Origin: Nitrososphaera sp.
GTDB lineage: Archaea; Thermoproteota; Nitrososphaeria; Nitrososphaerales; Nitrososphaeraceae
DNA: 64,000 nt
Assembly (NCBI GenBank): GCA_039938515.1
Contig: JBDUUL010000019.1
Location: forward strand, 1-64,000
Direction: 5' to 3'
Below, piece after piece: positions 50,256 through 56,991 of this stretch (within the stretch, counting starts at the first letter, position 1; the number at the start of each line of letters is the position of its first letter). The notes below the pieces were generated by a model. That model did not search any database. It had not been told where the DNA came from and saw nothing but the letters and a program-made list of their open reading frames with translations. The position numbers were made by a program, and so were the translations under genes.

Positions 50256-50891
50256 TCACTTGTACCACTGCGGGTCTGTAGGCAAACAGTCATAGTTCTT
50301 CAGTTCTTGAATGGCTGCAGTATCATAGCCGTTGTACGGCTCATTCGCATAGGAATGAGTTGCTCCTCCTCCCCCTATACTTCCAAATGAGCCTTGACTT
50401 ATGCAATCATAGTCCGAGCTAACAGGCTGCCAAACTCCACCAGTATGGTTAACTCGAACGGAGAGGATCAGAGTCATAGAGAGACGCATCCGCTCATAAT
50501 TTGAGGCTGTCACATTCCCAGTGCTGTTGTCAAATGGAATGCCACTAGGATTGAGAATGCCGCCTGTCTTGATGTCATGATATGCGATATAGGGTACATA
50601 CTCCTCAAATCCAACTGTCGACGAGCCATTAGTACTCTGATTGTAGATAAGCGAACCGCTTGCTAAGCTGACATTTGCCTTTGGATAAAGGTAGAGAAAT
50701 GCCCTTGCAATCGAAGTAGTCTTGGCACCATCGATAGCCGTTTCATTAGCCGGATTTGTAAAAGAGCCAAGAACTTGGATATTTGATGCAGGCGGTAAGA
50801 CTGGGGCTAGTATGGCAAATACTACAATGAATGCAATGCCGGTTGCCAGACCCGTGACCACCGCAGCAGTCAAGGCGTTACCCTGAAGCAC
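50256..50891 (-). CDS. membrane-anchored protein, small-anchor family (211 residues)
   Basis: N-terminal helix AAVVTGLATGIAFIVVFAIL belongs to the V-x-GLA-x-G anchor type of this cluster. The outside domain includes KTTSIARAFLYLYPKANVSL (compare KYP region of the relatives), MRLSMTLILSVRVNHTGGV and a glycine-rich turn near QGSFGSIGGGG. Two cysteines near the C-terminus. Followed by the 193-residue anchored protein 4 nt downstream. Function unknown. Confidence 0.62.
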   Translation of the reverse strand: MLQGNALTAAVVTGLATGIAFIVVFAILAPVLPPASNIQVLGSFTNPANETAIDGAKTTSIARAFLYLYPKANVSLASGSLIYNQSTNGSSTVGFEEYVPYIAYHDIKTGGILNPSGIPFDNSTGNVTASNYERMRLSMTLILSVRVNHTGGVWQPVSSDYDCISQGSFGSIGGGGATHSYANEPYNGYDTAAIQELKNYDCLPTDPQWYK

Positions 50892-50982
50892 AGTTGTGAT
50901 TTGAAGAGAAGTTCAAAATGAATTTTATGTTCGTGCAAAGTCCCGGTCGTGACTTCAATGACTTACTAGTGGCAATAAGGTC

Positions 50983-51132
50983 TAAGCAAAGCCTATATCT
51001 CAAGGCAACTGAAATGCTGATACGCACTTTCTGGTCTGCTTGCTGATATTCGCTTTGCTAGTGGGGTGTTTTCAAACGTCTGCGAGTTATGCTGATCAAC
51101 CCAGCAGCAATGTTTGGTATGTTGGCAAAGGC
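50983..51132 (+). repeat. 150-bp direct repeat, copy 2
   Basis: Matches 45491-45640 with 8 differences by my count. Like copy 1 it includes the promoter and signal-peptide codons of the gene that follows. The flanks are unrelated. Confidence 0.85.
50994..51000 (+). promoter_or_regulatory. TATA-like box, 28 nt before an in-frame ACG
   Basis: tatatct preceded by CC. The first T is 28 nt before an ACG at 51022 that is in frame with the 51040 gene. An ATG at 51014, 20 nt after the T, is in another frame and meets a stop after ten codons. Confidence 0.5.
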
Positions 51133-51840
51133 ATCAAGCCCAACACTTACTTGCTTTACAAGTTCGGGAGCTATTCTATCAATATTAATGGGACCGTAAG
51201 CTCGGACACTTCCAAAGACTACTATCTGGCAGTATACTTTGACCACTTCGACAACTCCACAGACTCTTGGAATGGCAAAGTTCTTACAAATCAGGTAAAC
51301 CCGATTTCAATAAACAACTTCACGTTTTCTCCCCAGAAAGTGAATGGCTGGTATGTCGCCTATAACTATAATGCTCCCTGCATTGATTGCATAACACCAC
51401 AAGAGGCTGCCCTAGACGAGGCTGCAAGAGTCTTTGGCTACCTTCAGCGATTTGGAGATTTCTTTCCATACCCCGGTAAGAGCCTAAGCACTAATTCAGT
51501 CACCTCGACAATTAGTCCTTTGAGTACTGCTATAATCAACGGAACGCGATTGATTACAGTCGAGGCTGGAACCTTCAATTGCACGGAATTGGAAGGTGAA
51601 GGCTCTACAGCATGGATAAACCATGAACTGCCGTTTCCAGTCAAGGGTTCGTCTTTTAATGGAGAATCATATTCGTCGGCTACAAAACAAGGATTCATGT
51701 ATTACACCTCATACCGTCTTGTGGCTATGGGTAACAATTTTCCGACAGTGCCAGAATTCCCGTTTATGCCAGCAAGTATCGGAGTCTTGGCGGTTGCCTT
51801 TGGTGTTATTATTGGTCTGCGAAGAATGCATCAGCCTTAG
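51040..51840 (+). CDS. exported protein, GKG module with PEF-type tail (266 residues)
   Basis: Signal peptide core LLIFALLVGCFQTSASYAD. The mature part is essentially one GKG module (VWYVGKGIKPNTYLLYKFGS, YFDHFDNSTDSWNGKVLTNQ, ELPFPVKGSSF) that matches the N-terminal half of the 48417 product, followed directly by VPEFPFM, helix ASIGVLAVAFGVIIGL and RRMHQP. It is the shortest member and defines the module boundary. The first canonical start is TTG 51040; ACG 51022 is in frame upstream at the leaderless position. Function unknown. Confidence 0.72.
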   Translation: MLIFALLVGCFQTSASYADQPSSNVWYVGKGIKPNTYLLYKFGSYSININGTVSSDTSKDYYLAVYFDHFDNSTDSWNGKVLTNQVNPISINNFTFSPQKVNGWYVAYNYNAPCIDCITPQEAALDEAARVFGYLQRFGDFFPYPGKSLSTNSVTSTISPLSTAIINGTRLITVEAGTFNCTELEGEGSTAWINHELPFPVKGSSFNGESYSSATKQGFMYYTSYRLVAMGNNFPTVPEFPFMPASIGVLAVAFGVIIGLRRMHQP

Positions 51841-51902
51841 CAACTGCCGGGAAATTTCGTTACTTTCGAGAGAGATGGCTGCTGGCTACGGACACAAAAA
51901 GT

Positions 51903-52247
51903 TTGCTAAGCTGTCCACATGATAAGAAGTCGATTCTCCCCGACATACCGCTCAATATTGGAGATATCAATGTGCGCCGCAAGCCATACGAGCTCTACGC
52001 ACTAATTGTAAAGGCAGTGCAAATTGCCCCTGAACTAAAGATTATTCAAGGTAACGAGGAAGCACTCAAACTGAGAATTTCCATTCTAAACAAAGATTTG
52101 TCCGAGTCATCTTATGATATTGCAATAAAGTTCAAAGGTAATTACTCGATCGCAAGGATGACACCATTAAATTTGGGCGACTGGAATCGCATCTCGGCTC
52201 ACAGGAAAGCTTTGGTAACTGCGCTAACTAGATACAGCTTGTATTAG
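51903..52247 (+). CDS. hypothetical protein (114 residues), doubtful start
   Basis: An open frame from TTG 51903: CPHDKKSILPDIPLNIGDIN, RRKPYELYALIVKAVQIAPE, ALKLRISILNKDLSESSYDI, NLGDWNRISAHRKALVTALT. It reads like a soluble alpha/beta protein and lacks a signal peptide, which sets it apart from its neighbours. No TATA-like box at leaderless distance from the TTG; a GTG at codon 24 or later is possible. It could be a truncated remnant. No family recognised. Confidence 0.4.
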   Translation: MLSCPHDKKSILPDIPLNIGDINVRRKPYELYALIVKAVQIAPELKIIQGNEEALKLRISILNKDLSESSYDIAIKFKGNYSIARMTPLNLGDWNRISAHRKALVTALTRYSLY

Positions 52248-52278
52248 ACTTTGACATTGATAACGCCAATTTTCAATT

Positions 52279-52356
52279 ATGCAAGCCAGTCTTGCTACCT
52301 TCCTAACGGTCATTGGTTCGGCCATTGTTCTTGCACGCAAGAGAACTCGCAGTTAA
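52279..52356 (+). pseudogene. remnant of a sorting-tail gene
   Basis: A 25-codon frame reads QASLATFLTVIGSAIVLARK and ends RTRS. This is the hydrophobic helix plus basic end of the PEF-type tail (compare QAGFASLAAIFSVIIGV-RRTRHS of the 45548 product). Just upstream, in the next frame, the bases read TPIFNYAS, a possible decayed VTPE-type motif. No protein body precedes it. It looks like the broken 3' end of another family member. Confidence 0.4.
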
Positions 52357-52420
52357 CCTGCGAGGAAATCAGAAGGAACTTGTAATTTAGAATATCCTTG
52401 CGCTTGGATTTTGATTCATA

Positions 52421-52828
52421 CTACGGCTGACCTGTGACCACCAGATTTACTCCTTGTGGCTCCGCCAATAACGTCGGCAGCCTGTTATCGGATACAATGA
52501 ACTGAAGAATGGTATAATTGCCTGTTTTTTGAGGTGTCCATTGATCGCCAACCCAAACGCTCTGGAGAGCTGGAATTTGCACATTCAAAGTCCTGATTGA
52601 ATCAGGGTAGCCATCTTTATCAAATACTGTCGTAACGACTGTACTATTTACCTGCTTGGCAAATGTATTGTCTATCGGCGTTTCTAGGTACTGTTTCTGA
52701 CCAACAGGTATCTTGCCCATAAGCGCACTGTCTTCGAGCACCTCAAGCCTGTGGGATATTAACGGAAAATTGCCTTGAGAGAACAGCAAAGTCATATGCA
52801 GCAGGATTGCTGATGTTGTAGCAAGCAT
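52421..52828 (-). CDS. small exported protein (135 residues)
   Basis: A weak signal peptide (LATTSAILLHMTLLFSQGNF) and a beta-rich body: FAKQVNSTVVTTVFDKDGYP, LNVQIPALQSVWVGDQWTPQ, NYTILQFIVSDNRLPTLLAE, VNLVVTG. This resembles the strand pattern of Ig-like or CARDB domains in thaumarchaeal surface proteins (phrases such as GDQWTPQKTGNYTILQF are common there). No anchor or sorting tail. Function unknown. Confidence 0.6.
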   Translation of the reverse strand: MLATTSAILLHMTLLFSQGNFPLISHRLEVLEDSALMGKIPVGQKQYLETPIDNTFAKQVNSTVVTTVFDKDGYPDSIRTLNVQIPALQSVWVGDQWTPQKTGNYTILQFIVSDNRLPTLLAEPQGVNLVVTGQP

Positions 52829-52940
52829 GGCAACTCAGTTCCGAACGAGGCAGAAGAATGTAGTGCTCAAATCGTCCTTGGAGGCGTGAGACCAAAGTTA
52901 TAGCAGAATTTCGCGAACCTGGCTCGCCAAAAATATTGGT

Positions 52941-52947
52941 TATATCT
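52941..52947 (+). promoter_or_regulatory. TATA-like box, 28 nt before a TTG start
   Basis: tatatct, the same core as at 45502, 48344 and 50994. The first T is 28 nt before TTG 52969, which opens a textbook signal peptide. This calibrates the spacing used to interpret the sibling genes. Confidence 0.5.
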
Positions 52948-52968
52948 CCTCGTCTTGATTGGAACTTG

Positions 52969-53553
52969 TTGCGGACAATTCTCTATCGGACAATCGTCGC
53001 CGTTTTCCTTTTAGTCTCTTGGGTTTTCGTCACCTGCGATGGCGCGTCATTCATTGTATTTCCGACCGCTTATGGCGCTGTTCCGGACAAGTTCACCTCA
53101 TTTGTGCTGCACTCATCGGATAACCAGAATTATGTGATTAGCGGCAGAACTGACTGCAGCGACCTTATGGCAAACTACACAAGCGGATTTACTGTTAGCC
53201 CCCAAGACCGGTCTATTGAAATTCATTTCAAGGGTCGGAATGGAGATAATTATCCCGGATGTGTAATCGAGCTCGCACTTCCTCGCTCCCTTATCGACAA
53301 TTTAACCTACATCGATATCGACGCGTCAGATTACCGCGTGGGTGCCCATATCGTAAAGTCTTCTGTTAACGCGACACACACTGTTGTCAGTTTTAATGCG
53401 TCCGACAGTGACCATCACGACATTATTATGACAGGGATGATGGTAGTCCCTGAATTTGGCGGAAAGCTGATAGCCCCTCTGAGCATAGCTTTGGCAGTAT
53501 TAATGCCGCTTGTGATTAAGCAGCGTTTCCGAATCAAGAATGGCAAAATGTGA
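52969..53553 (+). CDS. exported protein with PEFG-CTERM-like tail (194 residues)
   Basis: TTG 52969 is chosen over upstream in-frame TTGs (52936, 52966) by TATA spacing and because RTILYRTIVAVFLLVSWVF is then a complete signal peptide. The mature protein is one cluster beta module (NYVISGRTDCSDLMANYTSG, RSIEIHFKGRNG, CVIELALPRSLIDNLTYID, HDIIMTGMM) followed by VPEFGG, helix LIAPLSIALAVLMPLVI and KQRFRIKNGK. The same order of elements occurs in the 43906-44835 product. Function unknown; surface location likely. Confidence 0.72.
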   Translation: MRTILYRTIVAVFLLVSWVFVTCDGASFIVFPTAYGAVPDKFTSFVLHSSDNQNYVISGRTDCSDLMANYTSGFTVSPQDRSIEIHFKGRNGDNYPGCVIELALPRSLIDNLTYIDIDASDYRVGAHIVKSSVNATHTVVSFNASDSDHHDIIMTGMMVVPEFGGKLIAPLSIALAVLMPLVIKQRFRIKNGKM

Positions 53554-53648
53554 ATACTGCATCTTCCAACACCGATTGTGGAGAGGAGGATGCACTGAGT
53601 GGTATTGAAATGTCATATCGATAAGAAAATTGCGGTCTCTAAAGTGAG

Positions 53649-53690
53649 CGGATCATGACACTTTGTGGGAGGAAAGGCATCACTCGTGAA
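53649..53690 (+). repeat. 42-bp inverted repeat, left copy
   Basis: This 42-base stretch recurs in reverse complement at 56081-56122 with two mismatches (40 of 42). Weaker similarity continues for about 12 bases toward the inside. The pair encloses the 53711-55207 and 55404-56021 genes, whose 3' ends face the repeats. Confidence 0.8.
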
Positions 53691-53710
53691 GGTTACAGCA
53701 CCGATTGCAG

Positions 53711-55207
53711 TCATCTGAAGGAACGCGGCTTTCGTCCAAGACCAATAATTACACCAAAGGCAACCGCAAGTACTCCAGTACCAATTTGAGCAAATTGAAA
53801 TTCAGGGACCGGTTCAATCTTGGCAGAGTCGCCGACCCGCCAGTCTGACACAAAGTGAGGAGCTGTGCTATCAGAAAATAGTTGTCTCGCATAGTCTACA
53901 GTGAGTATCGTAATCTCGGCGTGATACCTGCCGGGCTTCAAGAGTTCATTGCTTTTGAGTGCGATTGGCAAGGCAGTAGCTTGATTGTCCTCGGACGAAT
54001 AGTTGGCGGCAAATGCATCGTTAAAGGGATCTTCCTTTGCATAAACCAGGGCAAGCCCCTTTGTGGAGAGCTCTGCTGAACCGCAATGGGCATTAGTCCT
54101 GTTGCTCTCGAGACAGTTCACGTCATTCGGATTGGGTCTGCCAATATCAAGGACAAGGCTTCCAGCTCTTGACAGAAAAACATCGTCCAGAATAAATCTC
54201 GCGCCGGACTGATTATCGTAGGTTCTTGTGATGTTTATCACGTACGTAACCCACATTGCAGTAGAGTTTGTTTTCAGGTCCCTTAGGTTGAAAATCAGTC
54301 TCAGTCCATTGTCACTCTGAACGCCCACCGAGTCTCTGTCGTCAGATGACTTGGCATTGTAATTGCTAGCGTTAAACTCCAAGTCAAAGACTCTATTGCC
54401 AATTGCAAGGGGCGGGTACTCCAGATTTGAGAGTGTATGCCCGTATGCAAGAAGTTCAAACTCATAGGCATCGTAATTACCACATCCGCCTCCGCCGGTA
54501 GCTGCGTGGCAAGCCGAAGCTCCCGTGAACCTTCCGTTTACAGGGTACGGCAAGTTCCTGTCAATGTAGGCATAGAAGGTCTCGTTGCCAGCTTTCAGCT
54601 TTTCGACGTTTACGTTAAATGAGCCGGCCGTCGTAATGACATTTTCTTGCCCAAGGCCAGCATAAGAGAATGCACAGTGAGGGCACCCGGCAGTTGTATT
54701 TGCATAAAGATCTCTGCCTGGTTTTCCAAACCATTCATTTGCATAACCTATCGAGCGGTAAAAGTAGTCGGAGTCTAGCGATTCATTGCGATTGGGAGAA
54801 TTGGGATCACTAACGTCAGTCATGTTGCGGTCTGCAATGTACAGTGTATCGCCAGGAGCAAGCAGCATCTTGGTAGCATCGTCCTGAACGTTAATCAAGA
54901 CTGTCCATACATGTGTAGAATTGTCAAAGTCCCTTACGTAAATATTCATCGTGACGTTTGCCACCGATAGAGGAGCAGTTTTGTTAGAAACAGTGCTGCC
55001 ATAGTGTGTATGAATTATGCTATATGAAAAAAAGTCGCCGGCTGTCAAGCCTTTGCCGACATACCAGTGGTTATCGGAACTGGCGGTGGGCGTTTGTTGA
55101 GCAAAAACCTCGTTGGGAGAAATAAACAGGCTGACAAAAATGCCGAGGACTATCAAAGGGCCTTGGAACCGCGTATGTGAATCCCATGGACTTGGGAATA
55201 TAGACAT
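53711..55207 (-). CDS. exported protein, GKG module with PEF-type tail (498 residues)
   Basis: The ATG at 55207 is preferred to 55228 because a TATA-like run (attatc on the minus strand, about 55232-55237) is 29-30 nt before it but only about 9 nt from the other. Signal peptide core GPLIVLGIFVSLFISPNEVFA. The mature protein starts with the GKG module (HWYVGKGLTAGDFFSYSI, TLYIADRNMTDVSDPNSPNR, paralogous to the 45548 product), then two further domains; the last contains LTVDYARQLFSDSTAPHF, shared with the 42247 product. Tail: PVPEFQFAQ, helix, LGRKPRSFR. Only long tail-bearing member on the minus strand besides 43906. Confidence 0.72.
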   Translation of the reverse strand: MSIFPSPWDSHTRFQGPLIVLGIFVSLFISPNEVFAQQTPTASSDNHWYVGKGLTAGDFFSYSIIHTHYGSTVSNKTAPLSVANVTMNIYVRDFDNSTHVWTVLINVQDDATKMLLAPGDTLYIADRNMTDVSDPNSPNRNESLDSDYFYRSIGYANEWFGKPGRDLYANTTAGCPHCAFSYAGLGQENVITTAGSFNVNVEKLKAGNETFYAYIDRNLPYPVNGRFTGASACHAATGGGGCGNYDAYEFELLAYGHTLSNLEYPPLAIGNRVFDLEFNASNYNAKSSDDRDSVGVQSDNGLRLIFNLRDLKTNSTAMWVTYVINITRTYDNQSGARFILDDVFLSRAGSLVLDIGRPNPNDVNCLESNRTNAHCGSAELSTKGLALVYAKEDPFNDAFAANYSSEDNQATALPIALKSNELLKPGRYHAEITILTVDYARQLFSDSTAPHFVSDWRVGDSAKIEPVPEFQFAQIGTGVLAVAFGVIIGLGRKPRSFR

Positions 55208-55403
55208 TTTGAAATTAGCCAGGTCCATTGTGATAATGGTCTTGCAATGGTGGTTTGATTGGCAGTAGTTCTTCCGAAGTGTTAATTTGTATATTGGGCA
55301 AGAATATCAGAGCGACATGATATCATTGTCAAATACTCGTTGAGAGGGAAGACTCAATTCACGTGGTAAACGTTTTTAGTTGAAGATTATTACGGTGTGT
55401 CTG

Positions 55404-56021
55404 ATGGAGAGTATAGGTCATGCCCGTGTCCCAATTCAAATAGGTCGAGAGCAGTGGCAGGAATTTGTTAAAGAGCATAACGATGATCAGAGACAATTTT
55501 TCATTGAAAGGCTAAGCAGAGAAGTGACATATACTCCGCTCACCGTTGGGGCGGTTAATGCTGTTGCCGACCTCCAAGATAATCTGGAAAAAGCGAAAAA
55601 GACAATCGCGCTGGGAGTGATTAACCCTATTGGAACGGAATTGACGGAGCTTGTCTCAACGTTAACACAAAAGGAACTTGTTCTGTTATCTCAGGCAATC
55701 TGGGATTACAGCGTGCCTTCGGATGAACTAACCAAAGAGGTTGCTAAATCTCAGGACGTTTTGATCCCGCTTACACACATGATGCAAAGAACCCGTTGGA
55801 CATTAGATGACCTCACCCAGTTGTCATATGATGATTTGACTCTGTTGATTGACAGCATTAACAAGAGTGATGAAGTATTTCAATTCCTGTCGGAAAAATA
55901 TGGCATGAAGCGTCCGGATTTGCTTGAACAAGAATTTACAGACTTTATAATGTCCCTTATTCCGGATTATGACAAGGCAATTAAGGAGTATGAGTCGAAG
56001 CAGCGACGCAGGCGAATATAG
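55404..56021 (+). CDS. hypothetical soluble protein (205 residues)
   Basis: The ATG at 55404 lies 28-29 nt after a TATA-like run (ttttag, about 55375-55379); an upstream in-frame TTG at 55380 would fall inside the promoter. The product is helical and charged: REQWQEFVKEHNDDQRQFFI, AVADLQDNLEKAKKTIALGV, KELVLLSQAIWDYSVPSDEL, DDLTQLSYDDLTLLIDSINK and a basic end KQRRRRI. No signal peptide or cysteine. A/T-rich codon use. It lies between the inverted repeats and resembles no family I know. Confidence 0.55.
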   Translation: MESIGHARVPIQIGREQWQEFVKEHNDDQRQFFIERLSREVTYTPLTVGAVNAVADLQDNLEKAKKTIALGVINPIGTELTELVSTLTQKELVLLSQAIWDYSVPSDELTKEVAKSQDVLIPLTHMMQRTRWTLDDLTQLSYDDLTLLIDSINKSDEVFQFLSEKYGMKRPDLLEQEFTDFIMSLIPDYDKAIKEYESKQRRRRI

Positions 56022-56080
56022 TACTAGCGCACTCGGCAAAAACAAAGTCGAGCCCAAAAGGAAGAAAAGGTGCTATAATT

Positions 56081-56122
56081 TTCACGGGTGATGCCTTTCC
56101 TCCCACAAAGTGTCATCATCCG
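56081..56122 (-). repeat. 42-bp inverted repeat, right copy
   Basis: Reverse complement matches 53649-53690 at 40 of 42 positions. Read outward, both copies can be translated from an ATG as TLCGRKGITRE-x-YST, with silent third-base changes, but neither has a convincing promoter or a conserved downstream frame. Confidence 0.8.
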
Positions 56123-56151
56123 CCAACGTTACAGAACCCTAATTACTAGTC

Positions 56152-56616
56152 TCAGGCTTCTGCAAGCGCTTTGAAGCCTTTCATCGTAAATCTGTGGATC
56201 CGCTTGACTGTCGTCTTGAAGATTATTGCCTTGATAAATGAAAGTGCGCCAATAGTTTCAAAGTTAGTTTGGCGGGTCAGGGTTGTAGAATCAGAAGTTT
56301 GCTCCAGAGTAAACGTGTCATGCATTTCTCGAATGTGCCTGTACAAGCCGATTGTGTCAGACGTAGCGACAAAGGTGAGACGACGCGGAGGAAGCCACTC
56401 AGTGATTCGCTGGTCAACAAAGCCTTGGTTTGTCTGGCACTGGCGATGAGCCCCTACGCCTGTTGTCTCGCCTACTATCCTGCATGTTTTCGGCGTGGGC
56501 ACACCAAATTGAAAGCACCAAGGGGCTGTAGGCATATGAGCGTCGCACAGGTATTTCCAAACAATCTCCGGAGGGGCTCTGATTGCTATGCTGCTTGTGA
56601 CCTGCACCTTGCCCAT
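56152..56616 (-). CDS. SRPBCC/polyketide cyclase-like protein
   Basis: A 154-residue helix-grip protein: VTSSIAIRAPPEIVWKYLCD, FGVPTPKTCRIVGETTGVGA, RQCQTNQGFVDQRITEWLPP, HDTFTLEQTSDSTTLTRQ. This is the START/Bet v1-like polyketide cyclase group, which binds hydrophobic ligands. The ATG at 56616 is used, since the family starts with a strand right after it; an in-frame ATG 17 codons upstream adds nothing recognisable. Marks the right edge of the A/T-rich region. Confidence 0.72.
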   Translation of the reverse strand: MGKVQVTSSIAIRAPPEIVWKYLCDAHMPTAPWCFQFGVPTPKTCRIVGETTGVGAHRQCQTNQGFVDQRITEWLPPRRLTFVATSDTIGLYRHIREMHDTFTLEQTSDSTTLTRQTNFETIGALSFIKAIIFKTTVKRIHRFTMKGFKALAEA

Positions 56617-56838
56617 TAGTACGATGCTATGAACTCGTTGATTTATTTGCATTGGTAAATCTAGCAATGGACTGGAAGGACACCCAGTTTCTGTCTCCCT
56701 AATTCAACACTTTTTGCCGTCCCATCTCCCCTAATCAACGCGGGGTCAGTTTTTTAGCCGAATATTCACCAGTGTCCGCAATTTTGCTTTGTGATCCAAG
56801 TCTTAAAAGACTATACGGTACAGTACCCTCGAGATAAG

Positions 56839-56943
56839 CGCCGGGAGAGGGATTTGAACCCTCGGGACCCTCACGGGTCACGAGCTGGCTGGAAAACTCC
56901 AACTATTCCAGGCTCGCGCCCTTCCGGGCTAGGCGACCCCGGC
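56839..56943 (-). tRNA. trnS-GGA: tRNA-Ser(GGA) with a 19-nt intron
   Basis: Read on the minus strand: acceptor GCCGGGG/TCCCGGC with discriminator G, D arm GCC/GGC, anticodon stem CGAGC/GCTCG, a long variable arm GACCC-GTGA-GGGTC (class II), and T arm GAGGG-TTCAAAT-CCCTC. The anticodon loop is CU-GGA-A...A and is interrupted between positions 37 and 38 by 19 nt (56887-56905). CTGGAA of the loop can pair with TTCCAG of the intron, giving the bulge-helix-bulge form cut by the archaeal splicing endonuclease. GGA plus long arm and discriminator G indicate serine. CCA is not encoded. Confidence 0.93.
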
Positions 56944-56969
56944 ACGCAGATTGCCTGAAGCCTACATAC

Positions 56970-56980
56970 CGTATATATGT
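56970..56980 (-). promoter_or_regulatory. TATA box of tRNA-Ser
   Basis: catatatac on the minus strand lies 27-37 nt upstream of the tRNA 5' end at 56943. The core is nearly palindromic, so it could also fire toward the zinc-ribbon frame on the plus strand. Confidence 0.55.
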
Positions 56981-56991
56981 TAATTCTACAG

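Noticed and set aside
40000-56200. Integrated virus or transposon explaining the A/T-rich exported-protein region
   Set aside because: No integrase, transposase, capsid, replication gene or attachment-site duplication is visible; only the internal repeats listed were found.
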